Positions 1-6,691 of a stretch of DNA of 13,255 nucleotides are shown here, piece by piece. This DNA comes from Syntrophomonadaceae bacterium. GTDB taxonomy: Bacteria; Bacillota; Syntrophomonadia; Syntrophomonadales; Syntrophomonadaceae. The stretch covers positions 1-13,255 of the forward strand of contig DUSB01000079.1 in assembly GCA_012840625.1 (NCBI GenBank). The letters are read 5' to 3'. Position 1 is the stretch's first letter. The number at the start of each line of letters is the position of its first letter. The position numbers and the translations under genes are program-made. Below the pieces are notes generated by a model. It saw nothing but the letters and a program-made list of their open reading frames with translations, did no database searches and was not told the DNA's origin.

Positions 1-189
1 CTGGAAAATAAAGATGGACAAAACTATATCAAACTTTCGGGAGCACAGAGCAACGGGATTTTAAAATCAATGATCGGCTGTAATGTGCTTATTGATGTAC
101 CGGCTGGGAGTGGAGCGCTGACAGATGGGCAGGAGGTTTCTGCTCTTATTGTGGGAGACGTAAATGGAGCATTTATTGGCAGCAAATAA
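1..189 (+). CDS. moeA: Molybdopterin molybdenumtransferase MoeA, C-terminal fragment
   Basis: Only the last 62 codons are in the window; the gene begins upstream of base 1 and ends with TAA at 187-189. The segment reads like the C-terminal beta-barrel domain (domain IV) of MoeA: a G-A-Q-S-N-G-I-L-K-S pattern (the family usually has GxQxSxxLxS), then a stretch ending in I-D-V-P-A-G, then a short end that includes a G-Q-E-V turn. MoeA inserts molybdate into adenylylated molybdopterin in the cytoplasm, the last step of Mo cofactor synthesis. Being followed at 48 bases by moaA and then moaC on the same strand supports the call. The catalytic domains cannot be seen, so a MoeA-like paralogue remains possible. 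Confidence 0.8.
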   Translation: MENKDGQNYIKLSGAQSNGILKSMIGCNVLIDVPAGSGALTDGQEVSALIVGDVNGAFIGSK

Positions 190-237
190 TAAAAGCAGCA
201 GGGGCTTTCACCGCTTGCTGGGGGGAGAGTGAAGATT

Positions 238-1218
238 ATGATAGACGGTTATGGAAGGAATATAGACTACTTACGTGTATCCGTAACGGATCGATGTAAT
301 CTACGCTGTAAATATTGTATGCCCGAAGAAGGTATCGGGGATCTGGGGCATACACGCATATTGACATTGGAACAGGTACACCGTCTTATTCAGGTAGCTG
401 CAGGCGTAGGTTTCAAAAAAGTGCGCTTTACAGGTGGTGAGCCTCTGGTACGCAAAAATCTGGTTGAGCTTATTCGTAATACGGCCAATATAGCTGAAAT
501 AGAAGACATTTCCATGACTACCAACGGGATTCTTTTTGCCGATATGGCCGGGGAACTGAAGCAGGGCGGATTAACGCGGGTTAACATCAGTTTGGACACC
601 CTGGTTGATGAAAAATTTAAATACATTACCCGTCGGGGCAAACTGGACGATGTTAAAAAAGGTATACAGAAGGCATTGGAATTGAATATGGATCCGGTCA
701 AGATTAATATGGTGGTCATGAAGGGATTCAATGATAATGAAATCCTTGATTTTGCAGATTTAGCCTACCATTATCCCCTCCATGTGCGCTTTATAGAATT
801 TATGCCGATAGGAAATCTACCCTTCCATAAGCAGGAACGGGTTATGAGCATCGAAGATATACAGGACATCATCAAACAGGAGTATGTTTTGCTACCCGCC
901 GAGAAAATTAAGGGTTCAGGTCCGGCCAGGTATTATCAATTAAAAGGTGGACAAGGTTCGGTAGGTTTTATCAGTCCTCTGAGTCAGCATTTCTGTGCTT
1001 CCTGTAATCGGATACGTTTAACTGCCGATGGTAAACTAAGGAGCTGTCTGTACCATAACCGGGAGGTTGATTTAAAACTGGCTGTACAAAATGGCCTGGG
1101 TGATGAGCAGCTGGCCCAGTTATTCAAGAAAGCAATCCGCAACAAGCCCGGCAGGCATGAAATGAGTAATGGCTGGGGCATTGAAAACGAGCGCAAGATG
1201 TTCCAGATAGGAGGATAG
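238..1218 (+). CDS. moaA: GTP 3',8-cyclase MoaA (radical SAM)
   Basis: MoaA carries out the first step of molybdenum cofactor synthesis, converting GTP to (8S)-3',8-cyclo-7,8-dihydroguanosine 5'-triphosphate, which MoaC then uses. The 326-residue product has the N-terminal radical-SAM cluster motif CxxxCxxC (C20, C24, C27), the following R-F-T-G-G-E-P motif of the SAM site, and the second, GTP-binding cluster motif CxxC-13x-C (C253, C256, C270) with R-I-R-L-T-A-D-G between. It ends in the conserved Gly-Gly tail needed for activity. Length is normal for the family. I chose ATG 238, ten bases after GGGGGAG at 221-227; an in-frame GTG at 229 sits almost on that site and is less likely. The AGGAGG for moaC is built from the last codons of this gene, which points to translational coupling. 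Confidence 0.97.
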   Translation: MIDGYGRNIDYLRVSVTDRCNLRCKYCMPEEGIGDLGHTRILTLEQVHRLIQVAAGVGFKKVRFTGGEPLVRKNLVELIRNTANIAEIEDISMTTNGILFADMAGELKQGGLTRVNISLDTLVDEKFKYITRRGKLDDVKKGIQKALELNMDPVKINMVVMKGFNDNEILDFADLAYHYPLHVRFIEFMPIGNLPFHKQERVMSIEDIQDIIKQEYVLLPAEKIKGSGPARYYQLKGGQGSVGFISPLSQHFCASCNRIRLTADGKLRSCLYHNREVDLKLAVQNGLGDEQLAQLFKKAIRNKPGRHEMSNGWGIENERKMFQIGG

Positions 1219-1220
1219 CT

Positions 1221-1703
1221 ATGGATTTTACCCATATCAATGCTGAAGGACGTGCCCGCATGGTGGATGTAAGTCAGAAGGATGATACAGAACGCATTGC
1301 CATTGCTGAAGGGATGATAAGTATGCAGCCCGAAACACTGGCAGCTATTGAGAGCGGCGGCATCAAAAAAGGAGATGTCCTCAGTGTGGCTCAGGTAGCG
1401 GGAATTATGGGAGCCAAACAAACCGCCCAGCTTGTTCCTATGTGCCATCCCTTGATGATTACCTCCATCGACATCAATTTTGAGCTGGATAAAAATATAC
1501 CGGGGGTAAGGGTAAGATCCACGGTTAAAACCACCGGGAAAACCGGAGTGGAAATGGAAGCGATTACCGCCGTAAGCATTGCCCTGGTAACCATTTATGA
1601 TATGTGTAAAGCTTTAGATAAATGGATGATCATTGGTGAGATAAAGTTAATGGAAAAATCAGGGGGTAAAAGCGGACATATCAGCAGACCTGCAGCCAGA
1701 TGA
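1221..1703 (+). CDS. moaC: Cyclic pyranopterin monophosphate synthase MoaC
   Basis: MoaC converts the MoaA product to cyclic pyranopterin monophosphate (precursor Z). The 160-residue protein has the whole family signature: MVDVSQK near residues 14-20, the GDVLSVAQVAGIMGAK block (51-66), MCHPL (74-78), the EMEAITAVSIAL helix with Y-D-M-C-K (126-130, containing the expected catalytic Asp and Lys), and GGKSGH (148-153). Length is typical. The ATG lies two bases after the moaA stop and is served by AGGAGG at 1209-1214. A hairpin terminator follows at 1751-1778, so moaC ends this operon. Mo cofactor (or its tungsten analogue) would serve molybdo- or tungsto-enzymes such as formate dehydrogenase; none is in the window, so that link is inference. 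Confidence 0.97.
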   Translation: MDFTHINAEGRARMVDVSQKDDTERIAIAEGMISMQPETLAAIESGGIKKGDVLSVAQVAGIMGAKQTAQLVPMCHPLMITSIDINFELDKNIPGVRVRSTVKTTGKTGVEMEAITAVSIALVTIYDMCKALDKWMIIGEIKLMEKSGGKSGHISRPAAR

Positions 1704-1750
1704 TGAAGCTATGACTGCAGCCATACATTTTGATATAATATACCACAGGA

Positions 1751-1778
1751 GTCCATCGACATAACGGTGGGCTTTTTT
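1751..1778 (+). terminator. Rho-independent terminator after moaC
   Basis: An 8-bp stem, GTCCATCG (1751-1758) with CGGTGGGC (1765-1772), includes two G-U pairs, closes a six-base loop, and is followed directly by six T (1773-1778), with another T run at 1782-1789. It lies 47 bases after the moaC stop and closes the Mo cofactor operon. Confidence 0.85.
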
Positions 1779-2182
1779 AATATTTTTTTGATCTGCCGGA
1801 CAGGCCGAAAGGAGTGTATGCCGGGATACCGGTTAGAAATGATTAATTTAGCTGATCCTGGAAAGTCTGCAGGCCGTCGACGCAGATAGTAATAATCAGT
1901 AGACTGCAGGGAAATACACATACCCAGGGGAAGGTCCTTAAAGGGTTCAAGCGGAAGTTTGGCGCAACTAAATGGGCTTAAGCAGGTTTTAAACGTATGG
2001 CCGGAGATTCTCTCAATCTATTTTTAATATCTTACAATAAAACCATTTCTCCTGTGTTAGAATATCACTTAATATCTTCTATTCTTCTCAACGGTATTTG
2101 CATGTGCTGGACGTACATGGGTTATTTTGATTCTTATTATCATAAGATAATGCCTGGTAAGGCCAGGGAACAGGGGGAAAGT
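1779..2182. other. Unexplained intergenic region upstream of the amidohydrolase
   Basis: This 404-base stretch holds no gene I can recognise. It contains several short possible hairpins: CCGG-gata-CCGG at 1821-1832, TCTGC (1866-1870) with GCAGA (1882-1886), possibly enclosed by CTGAT (1852-1856) with ATCAG (1895-1899), and AGTT/AACT around 1966-1979. From 1997 on, the frame of the downstream gene is open but looks non-coding. I found no convincing promoter and no known riboswitch class. The stem spacing suggests an RNA leader, but this is weak. Confidence 0.35.
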
Positions 2183-3454
2183 ATGACTAAAAAATGCTTC
2201 AGGAATTTTACCCTGCTTGACACCAGAAATGGTGTGTGCCGGGAAAATATGACAATGATAATTGCGGCTGATAAAATCATTGCACTTGCTGCTGATGCAG
2301 ATATTCAGGCCATAAATAAGTCTGATACAGATATTATTGATTGTACCGGGAAATATATAATGCCAGGGCTATGCAATGCACATGTGCATATTATGTTTAC
2401 CGGGGAAAAACTGCCTTCAGTTTCCTTTTTCAATCCTAAACTGGTTCAGTTTCTGGCCGGACTGCCGCTTATAAGAAACATGCTGATGAAGAAACGTAAA
2501 AAGGTATTGAAAACCTCATTGGACTCAGGAATTACTGTTCTTCGGGTTTTGGGAGATGTTAACTGGGGCGATGTAAAGATCAGGGATGAGATTAATTCAG
2601 GTAAAATCTTTGGACCCCATCTGTTTGTAGCTGGCCGCTCCATTACTCCGGTTGGCGGACATGGGGAAGGCATGTCTTATATAGTAGGCTCAGAGGCTGA
2701 GGCTCGTGCTGCGGTGAAAGATTTACACTCCCACCGGGTTGATTGTATTAAAGTTTTACAAACCAAAGGTGTTACCGATGCCGATGATGTTGACAGTGCC
2801 GGTGGACCCATTATGCCTGTAGCTGTTTTAGCGGCAATCGCTGATGAAGCCCGAAAATATAATATTCCGGTTACCGCACATTCGGAAAACAAAGAATCGG
2901 TCAGGGAATGTGTGGAATGTGGGATTAATGTGGAACATGGTGCAGAGATTGACGAAGATACCGTATTGATGATGAAGGAAAAAGGATTATTTTACTGTCC
3001 TACTGTGCTGGCTCCCAGAGTCTACCTGGAAAATCCTCCTGAAATTACTGGCTTAAATGATATGCAGATACAAGCCAGCGCTGTAGTTGAACAGAAAATA
3101 GCTGATGGCTTGCAAGCAGTAATAAAGTATTCTCAGAAGCATTTTGGCAGCAAAAACTGTCTTATTATAGCCGGTACAGATGCAGGTATACCTATGTCCT
3201 GGCATGATGAATTTGCTCGAGAACTGATATTCTATGTTGATGACTTCGGTCTGACCCCGATGGAGGCTATTCAAACGGCTACATATAATGCAGGATTAGC
3301 CTTGAATATAGCGGACCAATATGGATGTTTGGAAGCGGGGAAATGGGCTGATTTTTTAATTTTTGCCGAAAATCCACTGGATAATCTTAAACTTCTGTTA
3401 GAACCCTCCCAATTTGAGGTATGGTGTCAGGGTATGAAGGTAATTAAGAATTAG
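2183..3454 (+). CDS. Metal-dependent amidohydrolase, imidazolonepropionase/prolidase-like
   Basis: A 423-residue cytoplasmic hydrolase of the amidohydrolase superfamily. It starts with the small beta-sandwich part, then the metal-binding H-x-H (H67, H69 in N-A-H-V-H) after P-G-L. The other expected ligands appear in order: K190 (in D-C-I-K-V), the usual carboxylated lysine; H233 (T-A-H-S-E); H252 (V-E-H-G); and D333 (G-T-D-A-G). The protein then returns to the sandwich domain with K-W-A-D-F-L-I-F. All ligands for a two-metal site are present, so it should be active, but the substrate (a cyclic amide, dipeptide or similar) cannot be read from the motifs. I chose ATG 2183, preceded by AGGGGGA at 2172-2178. 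The frame is open back to ATG 1997, but those 62 extra residues precede the natural start of the fold. It stands alone between two terminators. Confidence 0.88.
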   Translation: MTKKCFRNFTLLDTRNGVCRENMTMIIAADKIIALAADADIQAINKSDTDIIDCTGKYIMPGLCNAHVHIMFTGEKLPSVSFFNPKLVQFLAGLPLIRNMLMKKRKKVLKTSLDSGITVLRVLGDVNWGDVKIRDEINSGKIFGPHLFVAGRSITPVGGHGEGMSYIVGSEAEARAAVKDLHSHRVDCIKVLQTKGVTDADDVDSAGGPIMPVAVLAAIADEARKYNIPVTAHSENKESVRECVECGINVEHGAEIDEDTVLMMKEKGLFYCPTVLAPRVYLENPPEITGLNDMQIQASAVVEQKIADGLQAVIKYSQKHFGSKNCLIIAGTDAGIPMSWHDEFARELIFYVDDFGLTPMEAIQTATYNAGLALNIADQYGCLEAGKWADFLIFAENPLDNLKLLLEPSQFEVWCQGMKVIKN

Positions 3455-3488
3455 GGATGCGGTACTGTTGTATGATATAGCTTCCTAT

Positions 3489-3600
3489 GTTAAACTGAAA
3501 AAAACAACATAACAGTTTACGGTCAAAGCAACTACCATGAAAGTGGTAGAAGCGGGGTACTGCCATCTACGTTACAAAGGTAATAAGAGGGTAGATACCA
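3489..3600 (+). ncRNA. Hairpin-rich leader or small RNA of unknown class
   Basis: Three hairpins follow each other. H1: TAAACTG (3491-3497) with CAGTTTA (3513-3519). H2: CTACCAT (3532-3538) with GTGGTAG (3543-3549), closed by a GAAA tetraloop. H3: ATCTAC (3565-3570) with GTAGAT (3591-3596), carrying an inner stem GTTAC/GTAAT (3571-3584) with a four-base loop and a six-base one-sided bulge (3585-3590), and probably extended by GGT/ACC across a second bulge. A strong terminator starts 19 bases later and a membrane microprotein gene follows. The GNRA loop and the asymmetric bulges are typical of folded regulatory RNA, but I cannot match it to a known riboswitch. It could be an attenuation leader or a free-standing small RNA. 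Confidence 0.45.
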
Positions 3601-3618
3601 TGAGAATCGGCTTACTGG

Positions 3619-3656
3619 GGTGGGTAGCCTTATTGCGCGGCTACCCACCTTTTTTT
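3619..3656 (+). terminator. Strong rho-independent terminator or attenuator
   Basis: A perfect 11-bp stem, GGTGGGTAGCC (3619-3629) with GGCTACCCACC (3639-3649), has a nine-base loop and is followed by seven T (3650-3656). It lies between the amidohydrolase or leader RNA and the ribosome binding site of the microprotein. It either ends the upstream transcript or works as an attenuator. The sequence GGGTAG of its left arm also occurs at 3589-3594, in the right arm of H3, so that copy could compete for the terminator's right arm. Confidence 0.92.
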
Positions 3657-3693
3657 ATGCTTTACTTTTATAGATTACAGGAGGGTAGAATTG

Positions 3694-3804
3694 ATGGATG
3701 ATATGGAAAAACTTAAGAAACAGGTGCTAACGGATATGCGCCGGACTTTGGTTTGGATCATTATAGCTATGGGCATCGCTGTGGGCCTATTTACGATTTT
3801 GTAA
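3694..3804 (+). CDS. Single-pass membrane microprotein, 36 residues
   Basis: A short open frame with a strong ribosome binding site, AGGAGGGT at 3679-3686, eight bases before ATG 3694. The product starts with a charged amphipathic part, MDDMEKLKKQ through the M-R-R pair (residues 15-17), followed by one hydrophobic segment at about residues 19-36 (L-V-W-I-I-I-A-M-G-I and on to I-L). Positive charges before the segment suggest the N-terminus faces the cytoplasm. The gene lies between two strong terminators, so it is a one-gene unit, presumably controlled by read-through of the first. I do not recognise the family. The ribosome binding site, the clear membrane topology and the dedicated terminator make it more likely real than chance. 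Confidence 0.65.
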   Translation: MDDMEKLKKQVLTDMRRTLVWIIIAMGIAVGLFTIL

Positions 3805-3810
3805 GGCCCC

Positions 3811-3843
3811 TGAAACGCGGGAAACGCTCCCGCGTTTCATTTG
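3811..3843 (+). terminator. Hairpin terminator after the microprotein gene
   Basis: A perfect 12-bp stem, TGAAACGCGGGA (3811-3822) with TCCCGCGTTTCA (3828-3839), and a five-base loop, beginning six bases after the microprotein stop. The T tract after it is short (TTT, then GCTT). The stem is strong, so termination is likely but less certain than at 3619-3656. Confidence 0.75.
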
Positions 3844-3970
3844 CTTAATTCCTGGGACCATTTGAAGAGCGAAATCCCCGGATCGTTACTGTATTTCAGT
3901 TAAAGGGTAAATGAATTGTATAATGAATATAGGGATTGAATGATCCATACAGGAGGGGCTTCCTTTCACT

Positions 3971-4276
3971 TTAAAAGCGCTCATTAACGTATTCTTCGCC
4001 TACTTCATCTACATAAGCCATTAAGGTTTCCTTATCAGGTATGGGTATTAATTTAACACGAATTTTTTCATGACAGCGCGGGCATCCAACTTTAAAATTG
4101 ATCCATTGATCAAGTTTGCCCTCACTGCATTCCAGCAGGATTTTGATAAAAGTTGGACTGTCTTCTCCCTTAAGCGAATAGATTGCTCCAGTTTCCAGTG
4201 TCCAGTTGTATTCATTTACACTGTTGCCACAGGTAGGGCAGTAGACCATTAACGTTGCTGCAGGATTTTTACGCAT
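3971..4276 (-). CDS. Four-cysteine CPxC/CPRC probable zinc-binding protein, 101 residues
   Basis: A small soluble protein with two paired-cysteine knuckles: C13-P-T-C16 near the start and C65-P-R-C68 in the second half, the usual layout of a split zinc ribbon. Between them is a mixed region with E-Y-N-W-T, and the C-terminus has the charged V-G-E-E-Y-V stretch. I chose the ATG at 4274-4276 because AGGAGG (4285-4290, read on the minus strand) stands eight bases away; an upstream in-frame ATG at 4282 is only two bases from it. With this start the protein is exactly as long as its divergent neighbour at 4511-4816. The two align without gaps, all four cysteines at the same positions. Function unknown. 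A sigma-A-like promoter lies at 4442-4470. Confidence 0.8.
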   Translation of the reverse strand: MRKNPAATLMVYCPTCGNSVNEYNWTLETGAIYSLKGEDSPTFIKILLECSEGKLDQWINFKVGCPRCHEKIRVKLIPIPDKETLMAYVDEVGEEYVNERF

Positions 4277-4441
4277 CTTCATATCCTCCTTGGTATTCTT
4301 GCTTCTTTTTGTCCCATATATTGTACTGTAAAGGGGCGAATTAATTTTAAAAGATGTATTTTCAGCCGATTTACCGGAAAAGTTTTTAATTTGTAAACGT
4401 TAAATACATTATAGTACTTTGCATAAATCATAATTTAGAGT

Positions 4442-4470
4442 ATTGTACTAAATAGATAGCAATCTGTAAA
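4442..4470 (-). promoter_or_regulatory. Sigma-A-type promoter for the minus-strand four-cysteine gene
   Basis: Read on the minus strand, TTTACA (4470-4465) and TACAAT (4447-4442) are separated by 17 bases, five of six matches to consensus in each element. Transcription would start near 4435 and leave a leader of about 160 bases before the ATG at 4276. No -35/-10 pair of similar quality was found for the + strand gene at 4511. Confidence 0.6.
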
Positions 4471-4510
4471 CAATGTGCTTATAAAATCATACCTGTTAGG
4501 AGTGGTTGTA

Positions 4511-4816
4511 ATGCTCAAACCAGAAGGAGTCAAACTATCTATCCAATGTCCGGCCTGTAAACGCAGTTCAGAAGAGTATTCCTGGACCATGAAAACGGCA
4601 GCTATGTTTTCTATTGGCGAAGATACCTGTCCGGGTGTTCTGCAGGTAATGCTGGCCACTCTGGATGGTGAGGGGGAATATTTCGATGGCTATCGCATGG
4701 TTTGTCCCCGCTGCCACAATGGCGTTAATTTCGACGAGATCCAGCTGCCGGCAGAGGAAGAAATACGTGCCTATGCAGAAGCAGCGGGGGAAGAATATAG
4801 GAATCTATGGCTATAA
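4511..4816 (+). CDS. Four-cysteine CPxC/CPRC probable zinc-binding protein, paralogue of the divergent neighbour
   Basis: A 101-residue soluble protein with C13-P-A-C16 and C65-P-R-C68, the same positions as in the minus-strand gene at 3971-4276. Other shared positions are E-Y-x-W-T (22-26), the C-P-R-C-H block (65-69) and G-E-E-Y near residues 93-96. I chose ATG 4511 because AGGAG at 4498-4502 is eight bases upstream; the frame is open to 4475 but those codons lie in the leader. The two genes share a 234-base divergent promoter region, as expected for a duplicated and inverted pair. The fold is probably a zinc ribbon with both knuckles forming one site; the biological role is unknown. There is a 42-base gap, with no clear terminator, before the convergent sdaAA. 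Confidence 0.8.
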   Translation: MLKPEGVKLSIQCPACKRSSEEYSWTMKTAAMFSIGEDTCPGVLQVMLATLDGEGEYFDGYRMVCPRCHNGVNFDEIQLPAEEEIRAYAEAAGEEYRNLWL

Positions 4817-4858
4817 ATGCGACAGAAGAAAACCGTGCCCATGTTGCCTGCAGGATTT

Positions 4859-5737
4859 TTATTGATCGGGATAGAGCTGACAGGTGTACTGCAGGGCAGT
4901 GGGGGTGATGGCGCAACCTCCCTGGGCTGTTTCACGCAAGGCTGGTGCTAATTGCCTGCCAACGCGACCCATGGTATCAACCATTTCATCAAAGGGAATA
5001 AAGCTTTCAATTCCTGCCAGCGCCATGTCAGCACAGATTAAAGCATGAGCTACGCAGGTGGCATTACGTTTGGAACAGGGAACTTCTACTAGTCCGGCTA
5101 CCGGATCACATACCAGGCCCAGCAGCCCTTTTAAAGCTAATGCGGCAGCATCCAGGCACATTTCATTCTGGCCTCCCTGGATGTATACAGCTGCCGCAGC
5201 TGCCATAGCGGCTGCGGAACCACACTCGGCCTGACATCCTCCTTCAGCACCTGATAAGGTGGCATGGGTAGCAATCAACTTCCCAATGGCAGCAGCAACC
5301 AGCAGCGCATGGGCTGTTTGGTCCTGGCTTAAATCCCTGGCTTCCCGTAAGGCGAATAAAACTCCAGGAAGTATTCCGCTGGCCCCAGCTGTAGGGGCCG
5401 CAACGATTTTACCCATGGAAGCATTTACTTCTGTAACCGCTAGTGCATAACTGGCGGCATATAGTATAAGTGGATGGCTGAGCGGATCTTGTTTGGCGTA
5501 TTGAAAGAGCCGATAAGCATTTCCGCCAATAAGTCCGCCTACCGATCGCAGGTGGGGGTGGAGCCCTTTTTGAATGGATTCTTCCATAACTGCTAAATTA
5601 TGTTTCAGCTTCTCCATGATTTGCTCGGAAGATTGTCCGGTGGTTTCACATTCAGATTGCAGGGCAATATGGGCGATATCTGTCTGGTGTTCCTGACATA
5701 ATGTTAATAATTGTTCCGCATTATTATAGAAATACAT
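4859..5737 (-). CDS. sdaAA: L-serine dehydratase, iron-sulfur-dependent, alpha subunit
   Basis: The alpha subunit of the [4Fe-4S] enzyme that deaminates L-serine to pyruvate and ammonia in the cytoplasm. The 292-residue protein has the family hallmarks: G-G-L-I-G-G-N-A near residue 67, A-A-P-T-A-G-A-S-G (113-121), and the cysteine-containing motifs E-G-G-C-Q-A-E-C-G (C168, C172), C-D-P-V-A-G (C210) and V-E-V-P-C (C221), which include the usual cluster ligands. Length is normal for the alpha subunit of the two-subunit Gram-positive form. It begins 12 bases after the stop of sdaAB, with an AGGAGG in the gap, so both are one transcript. In glycine-reducing fermenters serine dehydratase supplies pyruvate for oxidation, which fits the grd operon on the other side. 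Confidence 0.96.
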   Translation of the reverse strand: MYFYNNAEQLLTLCQEHQTDIAHIALQSECETTGQSSEQIMEKLKHNLAVMEESIQKGLHPHLRSVGGLIGGNAYRLFQYAKQDPLSHPLILYAASYALAVTEVNASMGKIVAAPTAGASGILPGVLFALREARDLSQDQTAHALLVAAAIGKLIATHATLSGAEGGCQAECGSAAAMAAAAAVYIQGGQNEMCLDAAALALKGLLGLVCDPVAGLVEVPCSKRNATCVAHALICADMALAGIESFIPFDEMVDTMGRVGRQLAPALRETAQGGCAITPTALQYTCQLYPDQ

Positions 5738-5749
5738 AATTGTTCCTCC

Positions 5750-6418
5750 TTATGGTAGTGGTTCAATCAGCAAGATCTGTTTGATATCAGGATATTCCTG
5801 AAGAGTAGCGATTACTTCATGATCAACCATCTCATCTGTTTCGATAATCATCGATGCCTCCTGCCCGCGCAGCTGTCGAAATACCCTTAAAAAAGCGATG
5901 TTAATATGATGATGTGAAAAAACAGAAGTGGTATAGGCAATAACGCCGGGTTTATCCTGATGTATCACGATAGTAGTGGTATAGTTTCCGCTGAATTCAA
6001 CCGGCAGCTTATTGATGGAAGTAATAACTACCTTACCTCCCCCAATGGAGGAACCCGAGATTTCGCAGGTGCTGCCATCTTTACGGGTGATCATGATATG
6101 AGCTGTATTCGGATGTACATTCCCAAGGTCAATAGTGAAAAAATCATACTCTATATTTTGCTGCCGGGCTAATTGAAAAGCCTCACGTATCCTTTCATCT
6201 GCAGGAGCAAGTCCCAGTACTCCTCCCAGTAGTGCACGGTCTGTACCGTGGCCTCGATAGGTCCGGGCGAAGGACCCATGCAAATAAAATTTTACCGCCT
6301 GGATTGCTTCACCGCTTACTTTACGGGCCATGTTACCCAGACGAATTGCTCCGGCTGTATGAGAGCTGGAGGGGCCCACCATAATGGGGCCAATTACATC
6401 AAAAAGGCTAACGGTCAT
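5750..6418 (-). CDS. sdaAB: L-serine dehydratase, iron-sulfur-dependent, beta subunit
   Basis: The 222-residue partner of the alpha subunit. The N-terminus shows the family motif G-P-S-S-S-H-T-A-G (residues 15-23), then G-G-V-L-G-L and the G-G-G-K-V region. The C-terminal part, about residues 145-222, is an ACT domain starting with K-P-G-V-I-A-Y, a fold usually involved in effector binding or subunit contacts. The start ATG is preceded by AGGAG eight bases upstream. The gene is first in its minus-strand operon and faces away from grdX, with a 704-base region between. I found no convincing promoter for it. Splitting serine dehydratase into two chains is typical of Bacillota; the Escherichia coli type is a single fused chain. 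Confidence 0.95.
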   Translation of the reverse strand: MTVSLFDVIGPIMVGPSSSHTAGAIRLGNMARKVSGEAIQAVKFYLHGSFARTYRGHGTDRALLGGVLGLAPADERIREAFQLARQQNIEYDFFTIDLGNVHPNTAHIMITRKDGSTCEISGSSIGGGKVVITSINKLPVEFSGNYTTTIVIHQDKPGVIAYTTSVFSHHHINIAFLRVFRQLRGQEASMIIETDEMVDHEVIATLQEYPDIKQILLIEPLP

Positions 6419-6553
6419 AATGTATGCTCCTTTATAATTCCTGTTTATATGATTCTCTCTTTGCCCGGGTGTTAATCACTTTATATGGGGAAGATGGCTT
6501 GATTCGCTTTTTTACCTCCCGGTCCATAATCTTGACGGCCAAAAAGGTGAGCT

Positions 6554-6691
6554 GTGCTGAATGGAGAAAAATCAATCTACCAGCTGGCGAAAGTGATACG
6601 GGCGAAAAAAGGCATTGGAAGTATAGCAAAAAAGAAAGGCCGCGATAGGCCCCAATACTTTATAGCCTGCGTAAGCGAACATGGATTGTAG
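6554..6691 (+). CDS. Possible small basic protein, 45 residues (doubtful)
   Basis: An open frame starting with GTG 6554, just after AAGGTGA (6544-6550), and ending with TAG inside the loop of the terminator at 6678-6706. The product is rich in lysine and arginine (for example V-I-R-A-K-K-G and A-K-K-K-G-R-D-R) with one cysteine near the end. For it: a ribosome-binding-like sequence, a composition unlike random sequence, and a terminator right at its end. Against it: a non-ATG start with tight spacing, no family I recognise and no clear promoter. If it is not coding, the same bases may be part of a small RNA. Confidence 0.25.
   Translation: MLNGEKSIYQLAKVIRAKKGIGSIAKKKGRDRPQYFIACVSEHGL

Noticed and set aside
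229..237. GTG 229 as start of moaA
   Set aside because: It almost touches GGGGGAG at 221-227; ATG 238 has proper spacing and gives the usual N-terminus.
1779..1990. Molybdenum cofactor riboswitch or signal recognition particle RNA
   Set aside because: A GCCGAAAGG string and short hairpins are suggestive, but the conserved cores cannot be aligned and the next gene has no link to molybdenum.
1997..2182. N-terminal extension of the amidohydrolase to ATG 1997
   Set aside because: The 62 residues precede the normal start of the fold, resemble no domain I know, and ATG 2183 has a good ribosome binding site.
3539..3570. T-box or cyclic-di-GMP riboswitch in the leader RNA
   Set aside because: Short strings resemble both (GUGGUA; CAAA..GAAA..GCGGGGU), but the T-box antiterminator and the first half of the cyclic-di-GMP aptamer are missing, and no aminoacyl-tRNA gene follows.
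3895..3988. Plus-strand promoter (TATAAT 3919-3924) and a 15-codon frame following it
   Set aside because: The -35 is poor, the AGGAGG at 3951 has no start codon after it at proper spacing, and the region lies at the 3' end of a minus-strand gene.
6432..6527. 31-codon minus-strand leader peptide just before sdaAB
   Set aside because: Its stop abuts the sdaAB ribosome binding site, which is suggestive, but the ATG has no ribosome binding site and the peptide has no control-codon pattern.
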